Of a DNA stretch of 64,000 nucleotides, positions 52,325-62,538 are shown piece by piece. The translations under genes and the position numbers were made by a program. The notes under the pieces were generated by a model. That model saw nothing but the letters and a program-made list of their open reading frames with translations, did no database searches and had not been told where the DNA came from. Where the stretch lies: positions 1,617,742 through 1,681,741 of the forward strand of contig NC_014216.1 in the NCBI RefSeq assembly GCF_000092205.1, in the 5' to 3' direction. This DNA comes from Desulfurivibrio alkaliphilus AHT 2. Its GTDB lineage: Bacteria > Desulfobacterota > Desulfobulbia > Desulfobulbales > Desulfurivibrionaceae. The first letter of the stretch is position 1; every line of letters begins with the position of its first letter.

Positions 52325-53709
52325 TGTTTTTCTCCTGCCGAAAGAATCAAGGCTTGCAGGCGCGCCACCTGCTCCTGCAACAGGGCGGCATCGCCCCGGG
52401 TTTCCACGTTGAGGCGCAACAGGGGTTCGGTGTTGGAGGAGCGCAGGTTAAAGCGCCAGGCACCGAAATCCATGCTCAGGCCGTCGGTGTAATCTTCCGC
52501 CGGCCCGAATTCGCGGTAATATTGGGTCACTGCGGCCCTTGCGGCGGCCGGGTCGGCAAGGCGGAAGTTAAGCTCGCCGCTGCAGGGGTAGCGGTTGATC
52601 CGCTCCGCCACCAGGGCGGACAAGGGCCGGTCGGTCGAGGAGAGTTGTTCGACCACCAGCAGCCAGGGAAGCATGCCGGAGTCGCAATAGGCGAAATCCC
52701 GGAAATAATGGTGGGCGGACATCTCGCCGCCATAGACCGCGTTTTCCGCCCGCATCCGCTCCTTGATGAAAGCGTGGCCGGTCTTGCTCGCCACCGGCAC
52801 GCCGCCGGCCTGCTCCACCAGCTCCACGGTGTTCCAGTAGAGCCGGGGGTCGTGGATGATTTTGGCGCCTGGGCTGTGCCGCAGTATCTGCGCCGCCAGC
52901 AGGCCCACCAGGTAATAGCCTTCAATAAAGTTACCCTGCTCGTCGAAGAAAAAGCAGCGATCGCCGTCGCCGTCCCAGGCCACCCCCAGATCGGCACCGT
53001 GGCGGCGGACGGCCTCGGCGGTGGCCTCCCGGTTGGTCGGCAACAGCGGGTTGGGCACCCCGTTGGGGAAAGTGCCGTCGGGCTGGTGGTTGATCCGGCT
53101 GACTTGCAGGGGCAGCCGGGCGGCAATGGCGTCGAAAATCGGCCCGGCGGCGCCGTTGCCGGCATTGACCAACAGGTGCAGGGGCTTGAGGCGATCCACC
53201 CTGACCAGTTCCAACAGCCGGGCAACGTAGTCGGCGGTGACCTCCCAAGGGCGGTTGCGCCCCGGTTGCGATACCGGTGCTGCTTCCCCCGGCATCGCCG
53301 ATGCCGCTTCTCCTTGCTCCACCAACGCCGCAATCTCGTTAAGCCCGCTGTCGCCGCTGACCGGAACGCCCCCCCGGCGCACCAGCTTCATGCCGTTGTA
53401 ATCCGCCGGGTTATGGCTGGCGGTGACCATGATGCCGCCCCCTACCCCTTCCCGGCCGGCGGCATGGTAAACCACCTCGGTGATCACTTGGCCCAGCTCC
53501 AGGGTATCCACGCCCCCCCGATTAAGACCGTCAATCAACGCCCGGGCCAGGGAAGGGCCGCTTAGCCGGATATCCCACCCCACCGCCACCGGCCCCGGCG
53601 GCGCCACCACCGCCGCGTAGGCCAGGCCGATGCGGCGGGCCAGTTCCTCGTCCAACTCCGAGGGTACCCGCCCCCGGATATCGTAAGCCTTAAAACATGC
53701 CAAGCTCAT
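52318..53709 (-). CDS. algC: Phosphomannomutase / phosphoglucomutase
   Basis: 463 residues of the alpha-D-phosphohexomutase family. The phosphoserine loop is TASHNPADYNGMK (about 100), the metal-binding loop GVAWDGDGDRCFF (about 240), the sugar-binding GGEMSAHHYFRDFAY (about 325) and the phosphate-binding NLRSSNTEPLLRLNVE (about 425). It converts mannose-6-P to mannose-1-P for the downstream ManC. First gene of a minus-strand operon; its start is 210 bp from the divergent helicase gene. Confidence 0.95.
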   Translation of the reverse strand: MSLACFKAYDIRGRVPSELDEELARRIGLAYAAVVAPPGPVAVGWDIRLSGPSLARALIDGLNRGGVDTLELGQVITEVVYHAAGREGVGGGIMVTASHNPADYNGMKLVRRGGVPVSGDSGLNEIAALVEQGEAASAMPGEAAPVSQPGRNRPWEVTADYVARLLELVRVDRLKPLHLLVNAGNGAAGPIFDAIAARLPLQVSRINHQPDGTFPNGVPNPLLPTNREATAEAVRRHGADLGVAWDGDGDRCFFFDEQGNFIEGYYLVGLLAAQILRHSPGAKIIHDPRLYWNTVELVEQAGGVPVASKTGHAFIKERMRAENAVYGGEMSAHHYFRDFAYCDSGMLPWLLVVEQLSSTDRPLSALVAERINRYPCSGELNFRLADPAAARAAVTQYYREFGPAEDYTDGLSMDFGAWRFNLRSSNTEPLLRLNVETRGDAALLQEQVARLQALILSAGEKQC

Positions 53710-53919
53710 TGCTCTGCCACCGCCAGGGAAAATGTTAACGAAAAAGGATCAACTTAGCCTTTTTTCAAAACCACGGCAAGCACTGCCGGCAGGCAGGCCC
53801 CCTTACCCATGGCCACCATGATCGGTTGCTTTTCCGCTTCTCTATTGCCGGCAAATAAAGTAGTATGTGGTGTTACGGTTATCCCCCTCCACCCCTCCAC
53901 TTCTTTTTTTAAGGTTACC

Positions 53920-55758
53920 ATGACTGATTCGGACATTCTCACGGATATTCTTAGTTTCTCCCAGTTGCCCCTGGCGCCGGCCATTCACCGGGCGGTGGAT
54001 GAGCTTGGCTTTGAAACCCCCACTCCCATTCAGGCCGAAAGCATTCCGCCGCTGCTGGCCGGGCGCGATCTGCTGGGGCAGGCCCAGACCGGCACCGGCA
54101 AGACCGCCGCCTTCTCCCTGCCCCTGCTCAGCCAACTGGAGGTCGACAAAAAATATCCCCAACTGCTGGTGTTGGCCCCCACCCGGGAGCTGGCCCTGCA
54201 GGTGGCCGAGGCCATGCAGAGCTTCGCCCGCCACCTGCCCGGCTTCCAGGTGCTGCCGCTGTACGGCGGCCAGAACATGACCCTGCAGTTGCGCCGCCTG
54301 CAACGCGGCGCCCAGGTGGTGGTGGGCACCCCGGGTCGTATCCAGGACCACCTGCGCCGGGGCACCCTGAGGCTGGAGCGGCTCAGCGCGGTGGTGGTGG
54401 ACGAGGCCGACGAGATGCTCAAGATGGGCTTCATCGACGCCGTGGAACAGATCTTGGAGCACGCCCCCAAGGAGCGCCAGGTGGCGCTCTTCTCCGCCAC
54501 CATGCCGACGGCGGTGCGCAAGATCGCCCACCGGCATTTGAAAAACCCGGTGGAGATCAAAATCAAGCGCACCACCACCAGTATGGCCGCCATCACCCAG
54601 CAGTTCTGGGCGGTCAAGGGTTTGCACAAGCTGGACGCCTTGACCCGCCTGCTGGAAGCCGAGGAGTTCGAGGCGGTGCTGGTCTTTGTCCGCACTAAGG
54701 TGGCCACCGTGGAACTGGCCGAGAAGCTGGAGGCCCGGGGCTTTGCCGCCGCCGCCTTAAACGGCGACATGACCCAGCAGATGCGGGAAAAGACCATCGA
54801 ACAGGTTAAAAGCGGCGCCCTGGATATCGTGGTGGCCACCGACGTGGCCGCCCGGGGCCTGGATGTGGCGCGGATCACCCACGTGATCAACTACGATGTG
54901 CCCTACGACACCGAATCGTACATCCACCGCATCGGCCGCACCGGCCGGGCCGGGCGGCAGGGCAAGGCGATCATCTTCGTTACCCCGCGGGAGCGGCGGC
55001 TGCTGGCGGCCATCGAGCAGGCCAGCGGCCAGAAGATCGCCCCCATCAGCCTGCCCAGCCGCCAGGATATCAGCGACCGGCGGGTCAGCCTCTTCAAGGA
55101 AAAGATCAGCGAGGTAATGGCCCAGCAGGAACTGGATTTTTTTGAAGAGTTGATCGACGACTACCAGCAGGAGCAAGACGTCGACCCCCGGCGGATCGCC
55201 GCCGCCTTAAGCTGGCTGCTCCAGCAGGAGCGCCCCCTGCAGGCCCCGGCCGAACCGGAGGGCCGAGCGTCATCCCGGGAAGACGATTCCGCCTTGGCCG
55301 GCGGCGGCAAAAAATGGGAACGGGAGCCGCAGCGCCGTGAGCATTCCCGGGAACGGGACCAAGAGCGCCAGCACGACCGGAGTCATGATCAGTGGCGGCG
55401 CTACCGCATTGAAGTTGGCCGCCAGCACGGAGTGGAGCCGGGCAACATCGTCGGGGCCATCACCAACGAGGCCAACCTCAGCAGTCGCGAGATCGGCGCC
55501 ATCAAGATTTACGATTTTTTCAGCCTGGTCGATTTGCCCCACGATCTGCCCCAGCCTCTGGTGCGGCACCTGGAAAAGGTCTGGATTCGCAGCCGCCAGC
55601 TCTACCTGCGCCCCGACGGCGAGCCTCTGCCCGAGGGCGCCAAGGCAAAGGCCGGCCCCAGTGGCCGGGCGGGCAAACCGCCACGGCCCCGCACCGGAGT
55701 CCGCCGCTACCCCCGCACCAATCGCAGCGAACCGCGCAAAGGCGGCAAACGCCGCTGA
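53920..55758 (+). CDS. deaD: DEAD-box RNA helicase with DbpA-type RNA-binding domain (DeaD/CsdA-like)
   Basis: 612 residues from the ATG at 53920 (SD TTAAGG); a longer upstream frame has no SD. Motifs: Q motif GFETPTPIQ, AQTGTGKTAA (I), PTRELALQ (Ia), VVDEADEMLKM (II), SATMPT (III), HRIGRTGRAGR (VI). A DbpA-like RNA-binding domain is at about 520-590 (RYRIEVGRQHGVEPGNIVGA), with a charged linker before it and a basic Arg/Pro/Gly tail. Such helicases act in ribosome assembly and mRNA decay, often at low temperature. CsdA rather than DbpA fits the length. Confidence 0.93.
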   Translation: MTDSDILTDILSFSQLPLAPAIHRAVDELGFETPTPIQAESIPPLLAGRDLLGQAQTGTGKTAAFSLPLLSQLEVDKKYPQLLVLAPTRELALQVAEAMQSFARHLPGFQVLPLYGGQNMTLQLRRLQRGAQVVVGTPGRIQDHLRRGTLRLERLSAVVVDEADEMLKMGFIDAVEQILEHAPKERQVALFSATMPTAVRKIAHRHLKNPVEIKIKRTTTSMAAITQQFWAVKGLHKLDALTRLLEAEEFEAVLVFVRTKVATVELAEKLEARGFAAAALNGDMTQQMREKTIEQVKSGALDIVVATDVAARGLDVARITHVINYDVPYDTESYIHRIGRTGRAGRQGKAIIFVTPRERRLLAAIEQASGQKIAPISLPSRQDISDRRVSLFKEKISEVMAQQELDFFEELIDDYQQEQDVDPRRIAAALSWLLQQERPLQAPAEPEGRASSREDDSALAGGGKKWEREPQRREHSRERDQERQHDRSHDQWRRYRIEVGRQHGVEPGNIVGAITNEANLSSREIGAIKIYDFFSLVDLPHDLPQPLVRHLEKVWIRSRQLYLRPDGEPLPEGAKAKAGPSGRAGKPPRPRTGVRRYPRTNRSEPRKGGKRR

Positions 55759-55772
55759 ACGCTGGCGGGCCA

Positions 55773-55801
55773 TTGACACCCATACCCTCCTCCGCTAGAA
55801 T
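55773..55801 (+). promoter_or_regulatory. Promoter of the hox operon
   Basis: TTGACA (55773-55778), 17 bp, TAGAAT (55796-55801). A strong sigma-70-type match placed 34 bp before the start codon, with AAGGGAGG in the leader. Confidence 0.75.
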
Positions 55802-55835
55802 TATTTCCTAACAGGTATGCCAAGGGAGGCAAGAC

Positions 55836-56456
55836 ATGGTCATTGCCTCCCCGCCCACCTACTTAAAGATGGAAATCCCAGGGCAAGTTTTTTCAGCCAT
55901 GGGGAAGCATGCGTTAGCGGAGAAAAATATGCCATCCGCCCCCCGGCCAGTTACCAACACCGCCGCCGATAAACGCTGGCGGCCGGTGGAGGCCGCCATG
56001 CGCCGCAACGGCTACCGCGCCGGCGGTTTAATCGAGGCCCTGCATGCCGTGCAGCGCGCCTACGGCTACATCGATGAAGCCGCCATGCGGGCCATCGGCG
56101 CCGCCCTGCAACTGCCGTTGAGCAAGATCTACGGGGTGGTCACCTTTTATCATTTTTTTCACCTCAAACCCAAAGGGCGCCACACCTGCGTGGTCTGCCT
56201 GGGCACCGCCTGTTACATCAAGGGCGCCGACCGGTTGCTGCAAACCATCAGCCGCGAACAACAGGTAAGCCCCGGCGAAACCACCGCCGACGGCCGCCTT
56301 TCCCTGCTCACCGCCCGCTGCGTGGGTGCCTGCGGCCAGGCCCCGGCGGTGGTGATCGACGATCAGGTGGTGGGCCAGGCCGAGGAGAGCGCTATTCACC
56401 GGCAACTGGCAGGGCTAAACAGCGCGGGGCCGGGTAGCGATGAGGAACAGCCATGA
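55836..56456 (+). CDS. hoxE: Bidirectional hydrogenase diaphorase subunit HoxE (NuoE-like)
   Basis: 206 residues with SD GGGAGG 8 nt upstream. The thioredoxin-like [2Fe-2S] domain has CLGTACYIKG (about 125) and RCVGACGQAP (about 165), the four Cys ligands of NuoE. The N-terminal 40 residues are an extension, and internal ATGs at 55899 and 55929 are alternative starts. HoxE passes electrons between the NAD site and the hydrogenase. It overlaps hoxF by 4 nt. Confidence 0.92.
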   Translation: MVIASPPTYLKMEIPGQVFSAMGKHALAEKNMPSAPRPVTNTAADKRWRPVEAAMRRNGYRAGGLIEALHAVQRAYGYIDEAAMRAIGAALQLPLSKIYGVVTFYHFFHLKPKGRHTCVVCLGTACYIKGADRLLQTISREQQVSPGETTADGRLSLLTARCVGACGQAPAVVIDDQVVGQAEESAIHRQLAGLNSAGPGSDEEQP

Positions 56457-58258
56457 ACCCGGAAGAACTGCAACGCATTGCCGCCGAGGAACTGCAAGCC
56501 AAAAGCGCTGCCAAGCACCGAATCGGGGTCTGCACCGCCAGCGGCTGTCTATCCTGCGGCAGCCGGGAGGTGCTGAAGGCCATCGAGCAAGAGGCGGCGG
56601 CCAGGCCCGAGGCAAATTTGCGGATTGAGGGGGTGGGCTGCATGGGGCTTTGCTCACGGGGGCCACTGGTGATGGTGCAATCAGGACCGGTTCCGGCCGA
56701 AAATTCCGGAGCCGGCGCGGAAACAGCGTTTCTGTTTAAAGAGCTGACCCCGGCCGATGCCCCGGCCCTGGTCGCTTACCTGGAACAACAAAAAAGTGAT
56801 CCGCCCACTGTTGCCGCCGGTTCCACCGCTTCTTCTCTGGCGGCCAAAAGATGCGACCTCAGCGCACCGTTTTTCCGCCGCCAGGTCAAGGTGGTGCTGG
56901 AGCAGTTTGAAAACATCGACCCGGAACGAATCGAGTCCTACCTGGCCGCCGGCGGCTACCGGGCCCTGCTCGATTGCCTGCACCATCGCCGCCCGGTGGA
57001 GATCATCGATGAGATCACCCGCAGTGGCTTGCGGGGCCGCGGCGGCGGCGGCTACCCCGTCGGCCTGAAGTGGTCCACTGTGGCCAAGGCTGGCGCCTTT
57101 GTTCCCCAGGCCGGGCGCAGCAGCCGGCAAAGCGCCGGCGCCACCGCGGCGGACCGACCCGACGGCCCGCGCAAGTACGTAATCTGCAACGCCGACGAGG
57201 GCGACCCCGGCGCCTTCATGGACCGCAGCGTGCTGGAATGCGCCCCCCACCGGGTGCTGGAAGGGATGGCCATTGCCGCCTACGCGGTGGGAGCCGATTT
57301 CGGCTACCTTTATGTAAGGGCCGAATACCCCCTGGCGGTGGAACGGCTGCGCAAGGCCATCGTTCAGGCGGAAAAACGGGGGCTGCTGGGCCGCAACATC
57401 GGCGGCAGCGCCTTCAACTTCCAGGTGGAAATCCGCCTGGGGGCCGGGGCCTTTGTCTGCGGCGAGGAAACCGCTCTTCTGGCCTCCATCGAAGGGCGCC
57501 GCGGCCAGCCCCGGCCCCGGCCGCCCTACCCCGCCGAGCACGGTCTCTGGGGCTGCCCCACCCTGATCAACAACGTGGAAACCCTGGCCAATGTGGCCGC
57601 CATCATCAATCGCGGCGCCGACTGGTTTGCCGCCCTGGGCACCGAAAAAAGCAAGGGCACCAAGGTCTTTGCCCTGGCCGGCAAAATTAAAAACACCGGC
57701 CTGATCGAAGTGCCCATGGGCATCAGCATCCATGAGATCGTCCATGAAATGGGCAGCGGGGAGGTGGGCGGCATTAAAGCGGTGCAGACCGGTGGCCCCT
57801 CCGGCGGCTGCATTCCGGCGGAACATTTTCACCTGCCGGTGGATTACGAGTCGCTGCAGGCGGAAGGCTCCATCATGGGCTCCGGCGGCATGATCATCAT
57901 GGATGAGGGGGCCGCCATGGTGGATGTGGCCCGTTTTTTCATGGAGTTTTGCGTCGAAGAATCGTGCGGCAAGTGCGCCCCCTGCCGGGTGGGCACCACC
58001 CAGGTGCTGCTGCTGCTGGAAAAGATCGGCCGTGGCGAGGGAACCGCCGCCGACCTGGGGCAACTGGAGGAACTCTGCCACCTGCTGCAACAGACCAGCC
58101 TCTGCGGCCTGGGTCAGAGCGCGGCCAACCCGGTGCTCAGCACCCTGCGCTTTTTCCGGCGGGAATATGAGCAGTTGCTGGTCGACAATACCGGAAAGAG
58201 CAATGAGACCGATGGCAGCCAAAGCCCACAACAAGGGCCACAAGAGGTAAAAAAATGA
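56453..58258 (+). CDS. hoxF: Bidirectional hydrogenase diaphorase subunit HoxF (NuoF-like)
   Basis: 601 residues. An N-terminal thioredoxin-like [2Fe-2S] segment ([13 protein letters not shown] about 24-36, [10 protein letters not shown] about 63) is followed by the NADH/FMN domain ([70 protein letters not shown]) and the C-terminal [4Fe-4S] motif [16 protein letters not shown] (about 506). It carries the NAD(H) active site. A short Ala/Ser/Arg insert at about 215-235 is unusual. Overlaps hoxE and hoxU by 4 nt each. Confidence 0.95.
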   Translation: MNPEELQRIAAEELQAKSAAKHRIGVCTASGCLSCGSREVLKAIEQEAAARPEANLRIEGVGCMGLCSRGPLVMVQSGPVPAENSGAGAETAFLFKELTPADAPALVAYLEQQKSDPPTVAAGSTASSLAAKRCDLSAPFFRRQVKVVLEQFENIDPERIESYLAAGGYRALLDCLHHRRPVEIIDEITRSGLRGRGGGGYPVGLKWSTVAKAGAFVPQAGRSSRQSAGATAADRPDGPRKYVICNADEGDPGAFMDRSVLECAPHRVLEGMAIAAYAVGADFGYLYVRAEYPLAVERLRKAIVQAEKRGLLGRNIGGSAFNFQVEIRLGAGAFVCGEETALLASIEGRRGQPRPRPPYPAEHGLWGCPTLINNVETLANVAAIINRGADWFAALGTEKSKGTKVFALAGKIKNTGLIEVPMGISIHEIVHEMGSGEVGGIKAVQTGGPSGGCIPAEHFHLPVDYESLQAEGSIMGSGGMIIMDEGAAMVDVARFFMEFCVEESCGKCAPCRVGTTQVLLLLEKIGRGEGTAADLGQLEELCHLLQQTSLCGLGQSAANPVLSTLRFFRREYEQLLVDNTGKSNETDGSQSPQQGPQEVKK

Positions 58259-58977
58259 GCGGCGGGCGGGTAATCACCCTGCAGATCGACGGACGGGACT
58301 GCGGCGCCGATGAAAACCAGACCATCCTGGAAGTGGCGCAGGAAAACGGGATTTTTATTCCCACCCTCTGCCACCTCAACGGCTTGCACCCGGTGGGCGG
58401 TTGCCGTATCTGCATGGTTGAGGTGGAGGGCGCCCCCCGGCCGCTGCCGGCCTGCGTCACCCATCCGGCAGAGGGGATGCGGGTGACCACCGACACCCCC
58501 GAGCTTCGTCGCCGGCGGCGATTGATCCTGGAACTGATGCTGGCCGAGGGCAATCACGTCTGCGCCGTCTGCGTGGTCAACGGCCACTGCGAGCTGCAGG
58601 AACTGGCCCTGCAACTGGGGGTGGATCATCTGGAAATTCCCGCCCTTTACCCCCGGCGGGAAGTGGATGCCTCCCACCCCCGTTTCGGACTGGACCGCAA
58701 CCGCTGCGTGCTCTGCACCCGCTGCGTGCGGGTCTGCGGCGAGATCGAGGGGGCCCACACCTGGGATGTGATGGGCCGGGGGCTTAAGGCGGCGATCATC
58801 AGCGACCTTAACCAGCCCTGGGGCGAGGCGGAAAGTTGCACCGCCTGCGGCAAGTGCGTCCAGGTCTGCCCCACCGGGGCGTTATTTGAAAAGGGCAAGG
58901 CGACCGGCGAGATGGTTAAGCGCCATCTGCACCTGCCGCTATTAACCGCCATGCGCAAAGAAGAGGAAGAGAGATGA
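58255..58977 (+). CDS. hoxU: Hydrogenase diaphorase subunit HoxU (NuoG N-terminal-like)
   Basis: 240 residues. [2Fe-2S] motif [21 protein letters not shown] (split: CHLNG and GGCRICMVE) with CVTHP, a His-Cys3 cluster [17 protein letters not shown] (about 101-115), then two [4Fe-4S] motifs [13 protein letters not shown] (about 152) and [14 protein letters not shown] (about 197). It links HoxF to the hydrogenase dimer. ATGA overlaps on both sides. Confidence 0.95.
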   Translation: MSGGRVITLQIDGRDCGADENQTILEVAQENGIFIPTLCHLNGLHPVGGCRICMVEVEGAPRPLPACVTHPAEGMRVTTDTPELRRRRRLILELMLAEGNHVCAVCVVNGHCELQELALQLGVDHLEIPALYPRREVDASHPRFGLDRNRCVLCTRCVRVCGEIEGAHTWDVMGRGLKAAIISDLNQPWGEAESCTACGKCVQVCPTGALFEKGKATGEMVKRHLHLPLLTAMRKEEEER

Positions 58978-59510
58978 GCGGCAGGTTGCGAGTAGCCACG
59001 GTTTGGTTGGATGGGTGCTCCGGCTGCCACATGTCCTTTCTGGACATGGATGAGCTGCTGCTGGAACTGGCGCCCCGGCTGGAGTTGGCCTACAGCCCCC
59101 TGGTGGATCGCAAGGAGTTTCCCGACCGGGTGGATCTGGCCCTGCTGGAAGGAGCAGTGAGCACCCCCGAGGATGAGGCCAAGGCCCGGCTGGTGCGGGC
59201 GCACAGCCGGCTGGTGGTGGCCCTGGGCGACTGCGCCTGCCAAGGCAATGTACCGGCGCTGCGCAACCGGCTGGATAATGAGCAACTGCTGGATCTGGTC
59301 TACCGGCAACAAGCCGACGGCCCGGCGGCGGCCCCGCCCGACCGCAATGTGCCGCCACTGCTGACACACAGCCTGCCGCTGCACCGGGTGATTGCGGTGG
59401 ACCTGTTTCTGCCCGGCTGCCCACCGCCGCCGGCGGCCATTGTCCGGGCCTTGACGGCGGTGCTGGATGGGGAAACGCTGTCCGAGCTACCAACCCTCAA
59501 ATTCGGCTGA
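58974..59510 (+). CDS. hoxY: [NiFe]-hydrogenase small subunit HoxY
   Basis: 178 residues without a signal peptide, as expected for cytoplasmic group 3d. The proximal cluster motif is [17 protein letters not shown] (about 12-28), with further ligands in [14 protein letters not shown] (about 85) and [12 protein letters not shown] (about 147). It holds the single [4Fe-4S] cluster next to the NiFe site in HoxH. Starts within the end of hoxU (ATGA). Confidence 0.94.
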   Translation: MSGRLRVATVWLDGCSGCHMSFLDMDELLLELAPRLELAYSPLVDRKEFPDRVDLALLEGAVSTPEDEAKARLVRAHSRLVVALGDCACQGNVPALRNRLDNEQLLDLVYRQQADGPAAAPPDRNVPPLLTHSLPLHRVIAVDLFLPGCPPPPAAIVRALTAVLDGETLSELPTLKFG

Positions 59511-59543
59511 CGATTACCCTTATATCTATATCGAGGAAGGAAA

Positions 59544-61034
59544 TTGCCCAAAACCATCACCATCGACCCGGTCACCCGTATCGAGGGCCACGCCCGGATC
59601 ACCATCACCCTGGACGACCGGGGCCTGGTGGAGGATTGCCGCCTGCATGTCACCCAGTTGCGGGGTTTTGAAGCCTTTTGCGTGGGGCGGCCACTGGCGG
59701 AAATGCCATCGCTTACCGCCCGCACCTGCGGGATTTGCCCGGTTAGTCATCTGCTGGCCTCGGCCAAGGCCTGCGACGAGTTGCTGGCGGTGCGGATTCC
59801 TCCGGCGGCGGTGCGGCTGCGCCAACTGCTCAACTACGGCCAACTGGTGCAGTCCCACGCCTTGAGTTTCTTTCACCTGGCCTCGCCGGATCTGCTGCTG
59901 GGGATGGATGCCGCGCCGGAACAGCGCAACATTTTCGGCCTGGCCGCCGCCCGGCCCGAGGTGGCCAAAGAGGGTATCGCCCTGCGCCGCTTCGGCCAGC
60001 AGCTCATCGAACGGCTGGCCGGTAAAAGGATTCACCCCGACTGGGTGGTGCCCGGCGGGGTCAGCCGCCCTTTAAGCCGGGAAAACGGCGCGGCCATCGC
60101 CGCCGAACTGCCGGGCATGCTGCAGGCGGCCCAAAACAACCTGGTTCTCCTGCAAGGGGTGCTGGAGAATTTCACCGCCGAAATCGCCCATTTCGCCAAC
60201 TTTCCCAGCGGCTGGCTGGCCCTGGCCGGGGAGGCGGGACAACTGGAATACTACGACGGCCCCCTGCGCCTGCTCGACCAGCAAGGAGAGGAACTGTTCA
60301 GCGAAGCGGACCCGCTGCGCTACCAGCAGCAGCTGGCGGAACAGAGCGAAGCTGACAGCTATCTCAAATCCCCCTACCACCGCCCCCAGGGGCCGGAAGC
60401 CGGCCTGTACCGGGTGGGGCCCCTGGCCCGGCTCAATGCCGCCCGGCGCTGCGGCACCCCCCTGGCCGACGAGGCCTTGGCGGCCTTCCGGGAACTATCC
60501 CCCCAAGGGCCGGTGACCAGTTCCTTTCACTACCACTACGCCCGCTTGATCGAGATTATCCACGGGCTGGAGAAAATCCAACAATTGCTGGCCGACGACA
60601 CCATTTACGACCCCCGGGTCCGAGCCACCGCCGGGGCCAACGCCCCGGAAGGGGTGGGAATCTGTGAAGCACCGCGGGGCACCCTGATCCACCACTACCG
60701 GATTGATGAGCAGGGGCGAATCAGCGCGGTTAACATGATGATCGCCACCGGCCACAACAGCCTGGCCATCCAGCGAGGGTTAAAGCAGGCGGCCCGGGCC
60801 TTCATCAACGGTAACGGGGAAAATGACGGGGAAAGCGGAAAGCGGGCGGAAAGCAGGGAAATCGCCGAGAATAAGGAGATCAGGGAGGGACTGCTCAACC
60901 GCATCGAAGCGGTGTTGCGCTGCTACGACCCCTGCCTGAGCTGCTCCACTCACGCCTTGGGGCAAATGCCCCTGGCGGTGGAACTTCGTACAAGAAGAGG
61001 GGCGTTGATCCACCAACTAAACCGAGGTAACTGA
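59544..61034 (+). CDS. hoxH: [NiFe]-hydrogenase large subunit HoxH
   Basis: 496 residues from a TTG start (SD GAGGAAGGA, 59533-59541). L1 motif RTCGICPVSH (about 58-67) and L2 motif DPCLSCSTH (about 466-474) supply the four nickel cysteines. About 22 residues after the final His would be removed by a maturation protease, though no hoxW or hyp genes are in the window. The subunit carries the NiFe(CN)2CO site for reversible H2 oxidation, coupled through HoxEFU to NAD(H). A charged, repetitive stretch (about 415-450; NGENDGESGKRAESREIAENKEI) is an oddity. An inverted-repeat terminator follows at 61052. Confidence 0.95.
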   Translation: MPKTITIDPVTRIEGHARITITLDDRGLVEDCRLHVTQLRGFEAFCVGRPLAEMPSLTARTCGICPVSHLLASAKACDELLAVRIPPAAVRLRQLLNYGQLVQSHALSFFHLASPDLLLGMDAAPEQRNIFGLAAARPEVAKEGIALRRFGQQLIERLAGKRIHPDWVVPGGVSRPLSRENGAAIAAELPGMLQAAQNNLVLLQGVLENFTAEIAHFANFPSGWLALAGEAGQLEYYDGPLRLLDQQGEELFSEADPLRYQQQLAEQSEADSYLKSPYHRPQGPEAGLYRVGPLARLNAARRCGTPLADEALAAFRELSPQGPVTSSFHYHYARLIEIIHGLEKIQQLLADDTIYDPRVRATAGANAPEGVGICEAPRGTLIHHYRIDEQGRISAVNMMIATGHNSLAIQRGLKQAARAFINGNGENDGESGKRAESREIAENKEIREGLLNRIEAVLRCYDPCLSCSTHALGQMPLAVELRTRRGALIHQLNRGN

Positions 61035-61051
61035 GCAAGGGGGGCACGGGC

Positions 61052-61096
61052 AAGTGGTCATGGGGCGCATCCGGTTGCGGCACCCCATGACCACTT
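61052..61096. terminator. Bidirectional hairpin between hoxH and the AICAR transformylase gene
   Basis: AAGTGGTCATGGGG (61052-61065) and CCCCATGACCACTT (61083-61096) form a perfect 14-bp stem with a 17-nt loop between two convergent genes. No long T-run, but its position in the convergent gap supports termination for both. Confidence 0.65.
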
Positions 61097-61105
61097 ACCT
61101 TACTG

Positions 61106-62395
61106 TTAGTGCTTGAAAGAGCGCTGGCCGGTGAACTTCATGGCCACCTTGGGGTCGGCCTCGTTGCAGGCGACGATGGTTTCGAAATCCCGGGCCGAAC
61201 CGCCGGCCTGGAGGATGGCGGAAACCCCCTGGTTGATGCCGACATCGGCCCCGTCGCGGAAGGGGAAGAAGGCGTCGGAGATCATCACCGAGCCGGGCAG
61301 GCCGGCCCGGTCGGCCTTGGTCCTGGCGTCGATCTCTTCCTGCTGGGCCTTGTCCCGTTTGCCCTGCTGAATCTCCAAGGCCAGTTGAGCGTACGGAATG
61401 CCGTGGGTGTCGAAGCAGAGCAGGTCGGCATATTTTACATACGCCTTGTGCACGGCGATCTCCGCCACCCCGACCCGATCCTGCTCACCGGTGCCGATTC
61501 CCACCGTGCAGCCGTCTTTAACGTAGATCACCGAGTTGGAAGTCACCCCGTGTTCCACCGCCCAGCCGAAGATCATGTCGTCGATCTCCCGGGCGTCGGG
61601 CTCCCGCTCCACCTTGTACTCCTCACCCTTCCAAGTGGCCGCCGCCGGCTTGAGATCCGCCGCGCTGCGGATGGAATTAACCGCCGACTGCTGAACGATC
61701 AGGCCGCCGTCGATCAGGCTTTTGAAGTCGACAAAACGGAATTTTTCAAATTCCGCCAGCCGGTCGAGGCGGTCGATCCGCACCACCCGCAGGTTTTTAC
61801 GCTGACCTAAAATCTCCAGGGTACCCTGGTCAAATTCCGGGGCGCAGACCACCTCCAGGTAGTTCTGGCTCAGCAGTTCGGCGGTGGCCTTGTCGCAGGG
61901 ACGGTTGAGGACCACCGCCCCGCCGAAGGCGGCGATGCGGTCGGCCCGGTTGGCCCGGTTGAAGGCGTCGGCCAGGTCTTTACCGTAGGCCGCGCCACAG
62001 GGATTGTTGTGCTTGAGAATCACCGCCGCCGGCCGGTCCATCAGGTACTTGATGATATTGAGGCCGTTGTCGATGTCGGTGAGGTTGATCTTACCCGGAT
62101 GCTTGCCCACCTGCAGCATGTCGGCGGCCTTGATACCGCTGACCAGGCCATGGCCCGGCTCGATAAAGCGGCAATCGCCCAGGGTCAGGTTACCACCCAC
62201 CAACTCATAGAGGGCCGCCTCCTGATCGGGGTTTTCGCCGTAGCGAATGCCGCGCTCTTCCACCGTACCGTCATCCTGGGTCAGCTTCCAGGTGCGTTTG
62301 CGGTAAACCATGGTCTGGTCACCGAAGGTGATGGTCATGTCCATGGGGAAGTGATCGCCCAGGATGGTGGTGTACATCTTTTTCAGATCAGCCAT
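61106..62395 (-). CDS. purH: Stand-alone AICAR transformylase (C-terminal half of PurH)
   Basis: 429 residues. KHNNPCGAAYGKDLADAFNRA (split: KHNNPCG, the catalytic Lys-His) and SVMISDAFFPFRDG, INQGVSAILQAGGSARD and MKFTGQRSFKH at the C-terminus match the AICAR transformylase part of PurH. The IMP cyclohydrolase domain (about 200 residues) is absent, so IMP cyclisation must come from another gene. It transfers the formyl group from 10-formyl-THF to AICAR in purine synthesis. SD GGAGTC is 7-12 nt before the ATG at 62395. Confidence 0.93.
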   Translation of the reverse strand: MADLKKMYTTILGDHFPMDMTITFGDQTMVYRKRTWKLTQDDGTVEERGIRYGENPDQEAALYELVGGNLTLGDCRFIEPGHGLVSGIKAADMLQVGKHPGKINLTDIDNGLNIIKYLMDRPAAVILKHNNPCGAAYGKDLADAFNRANRADRIAAFGGAVVLNRPCDKATAELLSQNYLEVVCAPEFDQGTLEILGQRKNLRVVRIDRLDRLAEFEKFRFVDFKSLIDGGLIVQQSAVNSIRSAADLKPAAATWKGEEYKVEREPDAREIDDMIFGWAVEHGVTSNSVIYVKDGCTVGIGTGEQDRVGVAEIAVHKAYVKYADLLCFDTHGIPYAQLALEIQQGKRDKAQQEEIDARTKADRAGLPGSVMISDAFFPFRDGADVGINQGVSAILQAGGSARDFETIVACNEADPKVAMKFTGQRSFKH

Positions 62396-62538
62396 TGCTC
62401 GACTCCTTTTTATTTATATGATGAAAGGGGCATAAGCGACAAAGCGAAGTTAAGTTGGAGGCCGCTGTTTTTTGTGCAGCGCCGACAAGTTTTAGCAAAG
62501 AATCAAGCGCATGGCAAGCTTATCCGGCCCTGGCCCGG

